Assembly (NCBI GenBank): GCA_963677085.2
Contig: CAXXFH010000006.1
Span: 434,001-498,000, forward strand
DNA: 64,000 nucleotides
Direction: 5' to 3'
Source of the DNA: G963677085 sp963677085
Lineage (GTDB): Bacteria; Planctomycetota; Planctomycetia; Pirellulales; Thermoguttaceae
The notes beneath the pieces were generated by a model. It searched no databases, had not been told where the DNA came from, and worked only from the letters and a program-made list of their open reading frames with translations. Shown here piece by piece: positions 54,234-63,120 of the stretch. The stretch's first letter is position 1, and the number at the start of each line of letters is the position of its first letter. Both the position numbers and the translations under genes were made by a program.

Positions 54234-54383
54234 CCCCGTCGGGTAGCCAAAAGGTAGACGCCGTCGCAAGCAGGCCGACGTGTCCAGCGGCGTCGGGCGC
54301 GACCAGCGGTCGCGGCTTTTTGCCGTGCCGCCGGATGGTTTTCTTCCTCGTCCCTAATCCCTGTCTCCTAACCCCATCCACCG

Positions 54384-55145
54384 ATGAACTACTCGGCCAG
54401 ATTGCAGAGCTTCCGCGGCCACAAGTATCAGATCTTGCTGATGACGTTGCTGTTGCTGGCGGTGTTCTTTCCGATTGCTGAGGGTGACTTGGTCGGCGAG
54501 GGGGTTTTCGCGCTGCTCTACTGTCTGATCTTGTTGGCCGGCATCTTCGCTTTAAGCCAGAAACGGCGGCCGTTTACGTTGGCCATGGTATTAGGTATTC
54601 CCGGGCTGGTTGTGCTCTGGGTTGCCTACGGCATAGGTAGGACATCGGTTTCTTTCGAGGCCGTGTTGCTTGTTGCTCGCGAAACGCTTCACTTGGCGTT
54701 TCTTGCAGTACTCGTCTGGTACATCCTCAAAGACATCCTCCTGGCCGGCAAGGTAACGTTCGACAAGTTGGCCGGTGCCGCCTGTGTGTACATTCTGCTG
54801 GGGACGATCTGGACCTTGATCTACATTTTGCTGTTCCACTTCGAGCCGAGTGCTTTTGCCGGGCCGTTGCTTGCCGAGTTGCCCGCAGCGAGCGCCGATC
54901 CGCATCACGAAGTCTTCGCCGCGTTGCTGTACTACAGTTTCGTGACGCTCACTACCTTGGGCTACGGCGACATCACGCCCGTCTCGTCGGCCGCCCGATC
55001 GCTTACTTGGCTGGAAGCCCTGGTCGGTCAGCTCTTTCTTGCCGTGTTGATCGCGCGGCACGTAGGCCTTCACATCGCTCAAACGGCCCACGGCGGCGAA
55101 ACGCTGCGAAGCGAAGTCGAGGAAGACGAGATGGACGACACTTGA
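54384..55145 (+). CDS. Potassium channel (Ion_trans_2 family)
   Basis: 253 residues. Several N-terminal helices (about 18-120) precede the pore domain: pore helix YYSFVTLTTLGYGD with selectivity filter TTLGYGD at 190-196, followed by ITPVSSAARSL and the final helix LEALVGQLFLAVLIARHVGLHI. C-terminal acidic tail, no RCK domain. This is the TM-plus-pore arrangement of small bacterial K+ channels with extra N-terminal helices. Start ATG 54384. Confidence 0.88.
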   Translation: MNYSARLQSFRGHKYQILLMTLLLLAVFFPIAEGDLVGEGVFALLYCLILLAGIFALSQKRRPFTLAMVLGIPGLVVLWVAYGIGRTSVSFEAVLLVARETLHLAFLAVLVWYILKDILLAGKVTFDKLAGAACVYILLGTIWTLIYILLFHFEPSAFAGPLLAELPAASADPHHEVFAALLYYSFVTLTTLGYGDITPVSSAARSLTWLEALVGQLFLAVLIARHVGLHIAQTAHGGETLRSEVEEDEMDDT

Positions 55146-55479
55146 CGGGCGAAGTCTGCCGAGCGTTTCTCGCATGGCACAAGAGTTCTCGGTCGTCCTG
55201 CCTGGAACTCTCACAACCAGAATAACCACGGAGACACGGAGGTCACTGAGGAGCGGAGAGGCTGTGAAAAAACGGGACTGGCTCCCGGCCGGTTGCAAAG
55301 AAAACCCGACGAATATCTCTCCCGCGAGGGTGCCTGTCCGGGTTTTTCACGGCCTCGGAGATTTGCCGCGGACCGATATCCGCTTAACGGATGATGGACT
55401 ATCGGATAACAGTCTTTATAAGTTGCTCCGTGCAAACGGGACTCCGTGACTTCCGTGCCTCCGTGGTGAGAAATTCTGG
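55146..55479. repeat. Inverted repeat pair of family F
   Basis: 'ccacggagacacggaggtca' (about 55228-55247) and its inverted counterpart 'gacttccgtgcctccgtggt' (about 55447-55466) flank about 200 bp. A single copy occurs at 80-130. No gene in between is supportable. Confidence 0.6.
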
Positions 55480-56688
55480 CTATCCGCGGCGTGCGTCCAG
55501 GTCGGGGCGTTTTCGCTGCGAAGATGCCCACGCCCGCCAAGCCTGCTTGTCGAAGTTGAAGTTCTGTCCGGTAATGACGATCAGCGCATCGAGCACCGTT
55601 TGGTTGGCCAGTTGTTTGCGGATGAACTTCGGTCCGCCACCGGCCGAGAACCCGCTACCTCCGCTGCTTCCCGCTCCGAAGCTCATGGCTCCGTCGCCCC
55701 CGGGCTTAACGATTTTGTACTTGTGCGTGGTAACCAGCGCTTCGATCAATGGGTTAATCGACGAAGGGTCCTTCAGCCGTCCCAGGGCGATTCCCGCTAA
55801 GTTGACGACTCGATTGTCTTTGCTCTTCAATTTGCCCACATAGAAGGAGGTGAGCGTCGGGTCGTTGGCCTTTTCGAGGAAGTCGAGACTCGTCAAGCGG
55901 ACTTCCTCGACCGGGTCTTCGATCGAAGCGACGGCCAGCGCCTCTTCGGCTGCCGGCGAGCCGATCCGGGCCAACACGCCGATGTACAGAATGCGGATGG
56001 CCGGGATTTCCTCGCTCTGCAAGTTGCGGGCGAGGGCCTCGACGGCGTAGGGATCGCGAACTTCGGCGAAATTCTTTCGGGCCTCGGGCGCCCGATCTCC
56101 GGCGAGCCAGGCACGCCATCGTTTGATCTTTTGCGCCCAGTCCTTTTCGGCGGCATCGATCTTTCGTTTATTCTCCAGCAGTTCGATCTCTTGCGACGTG
56201 CGCCAGCGCCCTTTGTAGCGTTGATAGCCGCGCTCGATCATCACTTGATCTTGGGTCATCCAACGTCCGCCGACTTGGCTATAGCCCAACGCGCGTCGCG
56301 CTTGGGCGTGGTCGGTGTCGAGTTCGATAATTCGTTCAAGGTGTTTCTCCCGCTGGTCGGTCAACTGGTGTTCGCGGCACCACTCGGCCAAGGCCCACTG
56401 GTCGTCGACCGTGTCGCCGTAGCTGGGGCAGATCGTTTCATACTCCGTTTCCTCAGGCCGCACGTAGAGGACCTGCTTCACCTGTTCCGGGGTGAACATC
56501 AATCGGCTACCGGCCGGTGTGCGAACGAGGAATCGTTGCCGCGGATTTTCCGTGGGGTTGAGCAACTCGCCGACTACTCGACCGCCCGAGTTGAGCACGA
56601 AGATCTCGGCCGCCGCGGGCAGCGTCCAAGACAACGTCCAACACAACCCGCAAATCCCCACGAGAAATGTCGATGCGAAGCGTCGCAT
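55480..56688 (-). CDS. Secreted protein with possible HEAT-like repeats
   Basis: 402 residues from ATG 56688 (AGAGG eight bases upstream). A signal peptide ends near PAAAEIFVL (about 28). Then a beta-rich segment (GGRVVGELLNPTENPRQRFL), a helical/TPR-like region with RWMTQDQVMIERGYQRYKGRW, and HEAT-like repeats near DPYAVEALARNLQSEEIPAIR, GSPAAEEALAVASIEDPVEEVRL and DNRVVNLAGIALGRLKDPSSI. A Gly/Ser-rich stretch (GAGSSGGSGFSAGGG, about 355-369) precedes the C-terminus. Function unknown; probably periplasmic. Confidence 0.75.
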   Translation of the reverse strand: MRRFASTFLVGICGLCWTLSWTLPAAAEIFVLNSGGRVVGELLNPTENPRQRFLVRTPAGSRLMFTPEQVKQVLYVRPEETEYETICPSYGDTVDDQWALAEWCREHQLTDQREKHLERIIELDTDHAQARRALGYSQVGGRWMTQDQVMIERGYQRYKGRWRTSQEIELLENKRKIDAAEKDWAQKIKRWRAWLAGDRAPEARKNFAEVRDPYAVEALARNLQSEEIPAIRILYIGVLARIGSPAAEEALAVASIEDPVEEVRLTSLDFLEKANDPTLTSFYVGKLKSKDNRVVNLAGIALGRLKDPSSINPLIEALVTTHKYKIVKPGGDGAMSFGAGSSGGSGFSAGGGPKFIRKQLANQTVLDALIVITGQNFNFDKQAWRAWASSQRKRPDLDARRG

Positions 56689-56831
56689 GACGGGCACCTC
56701 TTCCGGAAAAAGAATGATAAGATCGCTTGGGTTGGCCATCCGGCGACCAATTACTAGTATAGGGTCGGGCGTAAATCTTCGACAACGTAAAACCCCCCGA
56801 AGTTCCGGTGTTGCCGGTTTTTCCTGCCGCC

Positions 56832-57341
56832 ATGAGTGACGTTCCGCATCAACACCGCAAACAATCCCCCCAGACAGTCGGGTGCGTGGTGATCACGGTC
56901 AGCGATACCCGAACGCTCGAAACCGATCTCGGCGGCCAAACCGCCGTTGAGCTTCTCGAGGCGGCCGGGCATCGGGTGGTCGCCCGCGAAATCGTGCCCG
57001 ACGACCCCGACGCCATCCGGGCGCTGTTGCGCGCCCTGGCTGATCGCCCCGACGCCGAGGTGGTGCTGTTGACCGGCGGAACCGGATTGGGCCGCCGCGA
57101 CCAGACCTACGAGACTCTGCTAACCCTGCTCGACAAGCCGCTGCCGGGCTACGGCGAGTTGTTCCGCATGCTCAGCTACCAGGAGATCGGCCCGGCGGCC
57201 ATGCTCAGCCGCGCGACCGGCGGACTGATCGGCCACACGGTAGTCCTCTCGATGCCCGGCTCCCCATCGGCCGTGCGTCTGGCCCTCGAACAACTGATCC
57301 TCCCAGAAATCGGCCATTTGGTCCGAGAAGCTCGGCGGTGA
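56832..57341 (+). CDS. MoaB/Mog family molybdopterin adenylyltransferase-like protein
   Basis: 169 residues from ATG 56832. MPT-binding (MoCF_biosynth) domain: VGCVVITVSDTRTLETDLGG near the start, LLTGGTGLGRRDQTYE (about 89-104, the GGTG loop), and MLSRATGGLIGHTVVLSMPGSPSAVRLALEQLILPE at the end. The family adenylates molybdopterin before Mo insertion, or in MoaB may only resemble it. The family is confident; distinguishing Mog from MoaB is not possible here. Confidence 0.9.
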   Translation: MSDVPHQHRKQSPQTVGCVVITVSDTRTLETDLGGQTAVELLEAAGHRVVAREIVPDDPDAIRALLRALADRPDAEVVLLTGGTGLGRRDQTYETLLTLLDKPLPGYGELFRMLSYQEIGPAAMLSRATGGLIGHTVVLSMPGSPSAVRLALEQLILPEIGHLVREARR

Positions 57342-57369
57342 TCGAGCTGCCCGAAAGTTTTTTATTTTT
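57329..57369 (+). terminator. Candidate Rho-independent terminator after moaB-like gene
   Basis: Stem AGCTCG (57329-57334) / CGAGCT (57343-57348) around an 8-nt loop, overlapping the stop codon, followed nine bases later by gttttttattttt. The stem is short, so the call is weak. Confidence 0.35.
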
Positions 57370-57992
57370 CGTCCCAGTTGATCACCAACAACCTTTGAGT
57401 ATCGGGTCTAGTGTTTAATTAGGACCCAATGCGTTACTCTTTTCTCACAAAAGACTTACGTCGACGTCAGCCGCCCCGGTTTTCGGCCGCGCGAAACGCT
57501 GTTCAACAAGTTCGGGCATTTTGGTCGCAAGGTATTGCTATGAAACAACTTGCGCTGCCGGCCAAAAACTGCTCTTTGCCCATAGTTGAACGCAAGGGAA
57601 ACCGGCCGGTTCGTTTTCGCAACTTGTTGTCTTTTAGAGACTTAAATTGACACGACTCTTTGGAGGGTCTATCAATTAACCCGGCCAACGATGTGCCTTG
57701 ACGAATACGCGAAGCAGAGTGCGTGCTTGCACACATGCGTAATCCGTGTAACACTCCATAAAATGATTGGATTAAGCCCCCCCGCGAAGTGTTTGGTGAG
57801 GGTAAGCACTATTCGCGCGGAGGGTGAAAGCGTTGTTCGCAGGCGGCGAAAAAAGACGAGGGACTCTTCAAGGACACATGCCTTTCCATAAGAGGCCGTT
57901 GCTTGATAAGCCCCATGGAAACGTAGGCAAAGCTAGACGCACACTACGTTAATGCCATTCACCTATCCAAATACCCCCAGTGAGTATCAACT
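57342..57992. other. Intergenic region at the edge of an A-rich accessory segment
   Basis: 650 bp with visibly more A/T than the surrounding genes. No ORF with a ribosome-binding site or recognisable product; a 73-codon frame at 57429-57650 has neither. No recognised repeat. The next gene is also A-rich, so the boundary may mark acquired DNA. Confidence 0.45.
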
Positions 57993-59288
57993 ATGCCAGC
58001 TGCGAAATTCAACATTGTTCGCTCCAGCGATCGAGAAATGGTTTCCGCGCTTCAGGCAATGCAAGTCGCTGGTGTAGGTGATCTTACATGCGATAGATTT
58101 GTGTTTGCATTCTTGGCTGAGGGCCAGATAAAAATCGCTGGCGACGAAATTGCCTCTGATGAGCAGTTGAAGGGCCTCACGGCTGAGTCGGTTCGCGTAT
58201 TCCGGAACATCAAAATCGGCACACCTCTCGGCACGATTTCGATCCAGCGACACCAAGACGGGAATGTCGAGGCAGACAACCCCGAACCTTTTGATACGGT
58301 GACTGTCAATTATCCTCCTCAGGCAAATCCCCAAAATAAGCCGGCTCCGGAAAAATTCGCGCGTTTGGTGGCTTTCGCACAAAAACACCTGGGAAAGTTT
58401 TCGGTTAACGCCTTAACGGACTACTTGGGCGAAGATGTGCGGCGGCATTTTTCGGCAAGAGACACAGCCCTTGCAAAACTCGAAGAATTGGTTGCAAGAC
58501 TGACACGGGAGATTGAAGAGACTCGCAAACGCAGGGATGCGGAACTGGACGCCAAGGATCAGCGGCTTGAGAAGAAGTATCTCACAAAGGAAAAAGAGCT
58601 TGAAGCTAAGATCAAGGAACGCGAAGAAGAACTTGCCAACGTCAAGAACAAATTGGACGAGCGTGAGGAAAGTCTCAATCTTCAATCAGCGAAGGCCGAA
58701 CGCCGCAAAATTCGAGAAGAAGTGAAAGAAACTCTGAATGAGTGGAGCGAAAACTTCGAAATCACCACGAGTACAAAACGGCTTCGGCTGATTATTCATT
58801 TACTTTGCATCATTTTGTTAGGGCTCTTCGGTACAGCGGCGGGGATCTATCTTTATCAAAGCATTCAACTGTCGGATACAGCCCAGTTTGTCACGATGTC
58901 GATTAAACAGGGAGTCTTTGCCGCCCTATTCGTGGCGACCGGCATTTTCTATGCCCGATGGAATACCCATTGGTTCCAACGCCGCGCAAACGAGGAGTTC
59001 CGCCTAAAGCGAATGAAGTTGGACTTTGACCGAGCGAATTGGTTTGTAGAACTCGCCTTCCAGTGGCAGGAGGACTTTAAGGATCAGCCGATTCCACCAG
59101 AATTCATCGAGAGACTTACGAATCGCCTATTTGTCTCCGAAAACGACGAATCAATACCTCAACATCCATATGAGACCTTGGGAACTGCTTTGTTGGGGGC
59201 AAGTGCAAAAGTAAAGGTGGGGCCAACAGGGGCGGAAATGGAGTTTGACCGGAAGGGAATCCGGCAATTGAAAAAAGACAGCGACTGA
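57993..59288 (+). CDS. Coiled-coil membrane protein, unknown function, A-rich
   Basis: 431 residues. The N-terminal globular part (about 1-120) ends in a proline-rich linker and is followed by a helical region, then a long Glu/Lys/Arg coiled coil (about 156-250: KRRDAELDAKDQRLEKKYL). Two membrane helices follow (about 264-288 LRLIIHLLCIILLGLFGTAAG and about 305-322) and a C-terminal cytoplasmic domain (about 330-431). No signal peptide. I recognise no family. Base use is more A-rich than in the neighbours, suggesting horizontal origin. Adjacent to an MNT-HEPN protein gene in the same region. Confidence 0.65.
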   Translation: MPAAKFNIVRSSDREMVSALQAMQVAGVGDLTCDRFVFAFLAEGQIKIAGDEIASDEQLKGLTAESVRVFRNIKIGTPLGTISIQRHQDGNVEADNPEPFDTVTVNYPPQANPQNKPAPEKFARLVAFAQKHLGKFSVNALTDYLGEDVRRHFSARDTALAKLEELVARLTREIEETRKRRDAELDAKDQRLEKKYLTKEKELEAKIKEREEELANVKNKLDEREESLNLQSAKAERRKIREEVKETLNEWSENFEITTSTKRLRLIIHLLCIILLGLFGTAAGIYLYQSIQLSDTAQFVTMSIKQGVFAALFVATGIFYARWNTHWFQRRANEEFRLKRMKLDFDRANWFVELAFQWQEDFKDQPIPPEFIERLTNRLFVSENDESIPQHPYETLGTALLGASAKVKVGPTGAEMEFDRKGIRQLKKDSD

Positions 59289-59529
59289 AGTGGTCAGTTT
59301 TCTGGGGTGGTGTAATGGCACTTACCCTTTGTTGGTCGTGGACTGTTTCCACCTGCCGTAGAATCACCTTAGCCCATGTAGGGTGGGGCAAGCGAAGCGA
59401 GCCCCACCAACTTTTGAAAAAACCTCTATGGTGAAAGTACCAAATAGGCCGGGCAACCAGACGACGTAGTTCACACTAACCTGATAAGCTGCCAGTGGCA
59501 CCCGACACATTCACAACCGATCATTTTCC

Positions 59530-60402
59530 ATGCAAACATCCCTAGACCATCTGCCCGAGGAAAAACGTGAGGAGTTGCGGCGGCTTGCGGAGACGATTCG
59601 CGCGGCGTGTAACGATGTGGAGATGATCGTCTTGTTCGGCTCCTACGCGCGGGGCGACTACAAGCTGGACGAAGACCTGGCACCGGATCGGAAGTCGGGC
59701 GACGAGTCGGACTACGATATACTGGTCGTCACCACCGAAAAAGACACCGTGCACAACGGGCATCTTTGGACCAAGGTCGACCGGGAGCTCGACGCCCTGG
59801 GGCTGTCGGCCTATCCTCGGGTGATTGTCCACGACCGGTGGTTTCTAGCCAAAAGCCTCCAGAAGAAACACTACTTCTTCAACGATATCTTCGTCGAGGG
59901 TATTGCGCTGTTCGACTCGGGCGTCTTTGTGCCGAACGTCCGCGAAAAGCTTACGCCCGAGGAACGCAGAGCGGCTGCCGAAGAACATCTTGCGCATTGG
60001 TCTTCATTTGCTCAGGGTTTTTTCGGCAGTTACGGGTATACCCTAGGTAGAAGTGAATACTCCCTAGCGGCTTTCATGCTCCACCAAGCCGCCGAGTGTA
60101 CGTACAAAGCCCTGATGCTGGTTTACACCAACTACACGCCCTACAACCACTTTCTCGAACGCTACGACAAGGCGATCCACGAGGTCATTGCCGATCTGCC
60201 CGACTTCTTCCCCCGCGCTACGGAAGAAGCCGAGGAGCGTTTCAAAAATTTCGACCGCGCCTACATCGGCGCGCGGTACGATCCGAAATACTGCATTTCG
60301 GAGGCCGACCTGCGTTACTTCGCCGATCGGGTAGAGCTGCTGATGGCAGAAACCGAATCCCGCTGCCAAGCCTACATCGCGACACTTCCCAAGTCGGAGT
60401 AA
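59530..60402 (+). CDS. MNT-HEPN fused nucleotidyltransferase protein
   Basis: 290 residues. Residues about 30-125 form a minimal nucleotidyltransferase: GSYARGDYKLDEDL (GS motif, about 37-50), SDYDILVV (second acidic motif) and a later VIVHD. Residues about 145-285 form a HEPN domain: YSLAAFMLHQAAECTYKALMLVYTNYTPYNHFLERYDKAIHEV and LRYFADRVELL. In classical MNT-HEPN modules the two are separate toxin-antitoxin proteins in which MNT adenylates and silences HEPN RNase; here they are one polypeptide, so a self-regulated or metabolic role is possible. The RxxxxH RNase motif is not obvious. Start ATG 59530. Confidence 0.85.
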   Translation: MQTSLDHLPEEKREELRRLAETIRAACNDVEMIVLFGSYARGDYKLDEDLAPDRKSGDESDYDILVVTTEKDTVHNGHLWTKVDRELDALGLSAYPRVIVHDRWFLAKSLQKKHYFFNDIFVEGIALFDSGVFVPNVREKLTPEERRAAAEEHLAHWSSFAQGFFGSYGYTLGRSEYSLAAFMLHQAAECTYKALMLVYTNYTPYNHFLERYDKAIHEVIADLPDFFPRATEEAEERFKNFDRAYIGARYDPKYCISEADLRYFADRVELLMAETESRCQAYIATLPKSE

Positions 60403-60474
60403 CAGAGACGGCAGGCAGCGGATTAGCTTGACAGGGATCGAAGCAGAGATCGAAAAGCGTCTCTCGCCGGGTGT

Positions 60475-60497
60475 CACTGCTGGCTTGTCCAGCAGTG
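60475..60497 (+). repeat. REP hairpin left of the RAYT remnant
   Basis: CACTGCTGG-CTTGT-CCAGCAGTG, perfect 9-bp stem, in the larger context gggtgtcactgctggcttgt. The copy at 60771-60793 is its inverted counterpart. Confidence 0.8.
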
Positions 60498-60519
60498 CCA
60501 GGTTGGGGTAGGATTAGGG

Positions 60520-60735
60520 GGCACGAGACAGAACCAGCCCCATCGCAAGCGAGTTCGGCATTTCAACGAACCGGGCCACTTCCACGAACTGACGTTTTCA
60601 TGCTATCGTCGGCTTCGCTTGCTGACCAACGATGCGTGGCGGGAAGAACTCAGCCGGAGTGTCGACCGGGCCATGGCCGGCCAAAGCTATCGGTTGGTCA
60701 CCTTCGTCTACATGTCCGAACATGCGCCCATCTGA
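60520..60735 (+). pseudogene. Truncated REP-associated tyrosine transposase (RAYT, Y1 family)
   Basis: In one frame the DNA reads ...RKRVRHFNEPGHFHELTFSCYRR, then LTNDAWREELSRSVDRAMAGQSYRLVTFVYMSEHAPI-stop. This is the N-terminal part of a RAYT/IS200-like HUH transposase: HFNEPGH and the first strands are recognisable. The HUH motif, normally within a sequence like MPEHVHLL, is altered to SEHAPI and then ends at TGA (60733-60735). The catalytic Tyr region is absent. No clean start codon, so it is a remnant. It lies between inverted REP hairpins. Confidence 0.75.
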
Positions 60736-60769
60736 TTGTCTACTCGCTACACGATTGAGGCTCCACTGA

Positions 60770-60801
<32 letters not shown>

Positions 60802-61020
60802 CGGAATGTCGCAAGCATGCGGCTCTGTGGAGGGGTGTGGTGGCAATTCTGTCTTTTTTATCCCTTTCCAGCGACCCGCGGGCGCAAATACCGCATGGTA
60901 TACTTCTGTGGTTACATACCAACCGATCGGTGGGCCCCCGTGCGGCGTGCGGCTAGCAAAGTTGCCGTCTTTCGTGAGCACACCCCATGCCGTTTCGGAT
61001 ACATCGGGCGGGATGTTTAT

Positions 61021-61121
61021 GGATGCTTGCATATTTACTGAACGGTGGGTTAAGGCCAAACGCCTTGAAACCGGGCTCCCGATGGTCGCCCGCTGTTCAT
61101 TCGAAATGCGGGGCTCAATCC
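61021..61121 (-). repeat. Diverged family B element
   Basis: Reverse complement aligns with 21802-21905: 'gattgagccccgcatttcga', then 'agcgggcgaccatcgggagcc', then a segment ending 'atgcaagcatcc'. Ends are degraded. Confidence 0.55.
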
Positions 61122-61233
61122 AGGGGTGAGGGCCCAACACCCACCGCTGCCCACACGTTCAGACACGACAATCCACGAAAGTGTAGCCAAGATCTACCGC
61201 CGCGGTGATCGTATCCGTTGAGAATCGTCCAGG

Positions 61234-61707
61234 ATGAATGTCGAGTACATCAATCCGTTCGTGCTGTCCGTCATCAACGTCTTCCGGACGATGGTGGGGA
61301 TCGAGTTGCAGCGAGGGGATCCGTTCGTCAAGCGAGGATTTCAACCGCGGCACGACATTAGCGGTATCATCGGGCTGTCGGGCAAGGCGAAAGGGACCGT
61401 CGTCTTGTGTCTCGAACGCGAGATGGCCCTGACCACCACGGCGGCCTTGTTGGGTATGAAGCCGGATTCGACGCAGATTACGGCCGACGTGATCGACGCG
61501 GTCGGCGAGTTGACCAACATGATTGCCGGCGGCGCCAAGGCGAAACTGGCCCAATTCGAGATGAGCGTCAGCCTGCCGACGGTCATCACCGGAAGAGGGC
61601 ACTGTATCGAATTCCCCAGCGGCACGAACCCGATCTGCATTCCGTTCGATTGCAGCATCGGTATTCTGGATGTCGAAGTGGGGCTGGTCGAGGTGACGCA
61701 AAACTGA
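61234..61707 (+). CDS. CheX-like chemotaxis phosphatase
   Basis: 157 residues matching the CheC/CheX/FliY fold. It has the catalytic ExxN helix DAVGELTNMIAGGAKAKL (Glu92, Asn95), which dephosphorylates CheY-P in the family. CheX-type proteins have one such motif per chain, as here. N-terminal MNVEYINPFVLSVINVF and GTVVLCLE fit the family. No chemotaxis operon is nearby; orphan CheX proteins may act on other response regulators. The EEP-fold gene follows 72 bp later. Confidence 0.88.
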   Translation: MNVEYINPFVLSVINVFRTMVGIELQRGDPFVKRGFQPRHDISGIIGLSGKAKGTVVLCLEREMALTTTAALLGMKPDSTQITADVIDAVGELTNMIAGGAKAKLAQFEMSVSLPTVITGRGHCIEFPSGTNPICIPFDCSIGILDVEVGLVEVTQN

Positions 61708-61779
61708 TCTTGGTCCGGCGGGCCTGGTTGCGGTACCCTTGGAGCCGATTGTGGGATTGTTTTCTCCGAGGAATCAGCC

Positions 61780-62811
61780 ATGGGCCGGATGCTCACGTTT
61801 GCGTTGCTGGTTGCCATCGTTGGCGGTGGCACCTATCTTCTGATGAACTACTCGGTCAGCATCGCTCGGGACGGCAATGGTGCCCGAACGATCAAGATCG
61901 TTCGCCGCACGGCGACGGCCGGGACGGCCCCCGCGTCGTCGGCACCGGCCAATCTGGTTCCGGCCGCCGTGGGGCAGACCACGATTCGGATTGCCACGTT
62001 CAACGTCGATCGTCTCGATGCCCACAAGCTGGCCAACCGGCAGGTCAACGACGTGCTGTTGCGGCTGATTCCCCACTTCGACATCCTGGCCGTTCAGGGC
62101 CTGCAATCGCGAAACGTGGGCCTGCTGCACGAACTGGTCGAGCAGGTCAATGCCATGGGCCACCACTACGATTTCGCGGCCGGCAAGATCCTTCCCGAGC
62201 AGTCGGCCGAGCTATTTGGGGCGTTTTTGTTCGATCGCCGCACGATCGAGATCGACCATGCCCTGGCCAGTCCGATCCGCGATCCGGCCGGCTGGTTTCG
62301 CCGGCGCCCGCTGGTAGCCGAGTTTCGCACGCGAGGGGCCGACCCGGCAGCGGCCTTCACCTTTAAGCTGATCAACGTTCACACCGACCTGGATCGGGCG
62401 GAAGCCGAGTTGGATCTGCTCGACAACGTGTATCAAGCGGTGCGCGACGACCGGACGATCCAAGAGGGTGGCCCAAGCGAAGATGACGTCATTCTGTTGG
62501 GCGACTTAGCGGCCGACCCGGCCAACCTCGGCGAGTTGGGCAAACTGCTCGACATCACCGTGGCTGTTACCTCTACGCCCACCACGTTTCGCGGCACCCG
62601 ACCGATCGACAACATTCTCTTCAATCGTCGGGCGACGACCGAATTTACCGGCCGGGCGGGTGTGTTGGATCTGATGCGGCAGTTCGATTTGACCCCCGAG
62701 ATCGCCCGGCAGGTTTCCCGGCATCTCCCGGTCTGGGCAGAGTTCAGCACTATCGAGGGGGGCGACTACGACCACTTGGCGAAGCAGCCGGGAGCGTCGG
62801 CTCCGCACTGA
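61780..62811 (+). CDS. Endonuclease/exonuclease/phosphatase-fold protein, probably inactive
   Basis: 343 residues: membrane anchor or signal (about 5-23), linker rich in Ala/Thr/Arg to about 65, then an EEP (DNase I-like) fold. The fold is recognisable from IRIATFNVDRL (Asn75), INVHTD (His201), VILLGDLAAD and IDNILFNRR, and ends RHLPVWAEF. The metal-binding Glu that usually follows Gln in 'LQE' is Gly107, the Asn of GDxN is Ala244, and the Asp of SDH is Arg314 (SRH). The protein therefore lacks key catalytic residues and is probably non-enzymatic, or uses a different site. Start ATG 61780. Confidence 0.8.
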   Translation: MGRMLTFALLVAIVGGGTYLLMNYSVSIARDGNGARTIKIVRRTATAGTAPASSAPANLVPAAVGQTTIRIATFNVDRLDAHKLANRQVNDVLLRLIPHFDILAVQGLQSRNVGLLHELVEQVNAMGHHYDFAAGKILPEQSAELFGAFLFDRRTIEIDHALASPIRDPAGWFRRRPLVAEFRTRGADPAAAFTFKLINVHTDLDRAEAELDLLDNVYQAVRDDRTIQEGGPSEDDVILLGDLAADPANLGELGKLLDITVAVTSTPTTFRGTRPIDNILFNRRATTEFTGRAGVLDLMRQFDLTPEIARQVSRHLPVWAEFSTIEGGDYDHLAKQPGASAPH

Positions 62812-63120
62812 CGTGGTTGCCCACGTTTAGTTCCCTCCGAAGCGGGGAACGGCCTGTCAGTTTTTTTCTCGACTTACTGGCAGGACGATGGGTCATTCTT
62901 GTAAAATACTCACGGTGGCAAGGTCGCCAACCGCAGGGCGGCAGGACCGTTAGCCAAAGCGGTGTTGCCGCATTGGATGCCAACTTCTTTTCTCTTCTCG
63001 GGTCGTTCGACCTTCGAGGGCTTCGTGGCCCTCCGCTTTTTCGTTGGTGCGGTACCGGCATACGGTTACACTGGCATATGGTCACGTTGGCACAGGGTCA
63101 CGTTGACGAGGAGATTCGCC
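62812..63120. other. Intergenic region with partial family A repeat
   Basis: About 310 bp. A fragment at 62936-62976 reads cagggcggcaggaccgttag and 'ccaaagcggtgttgccgc', the front part of a family A repeat. No gene is supportable. Confidence 0.45.

Noticed and set aside
57429..57650. 73-codon frame in the A-rich leader
   Set aside because: No ribosome-binding site or family; basic composition follows the DNA composition.
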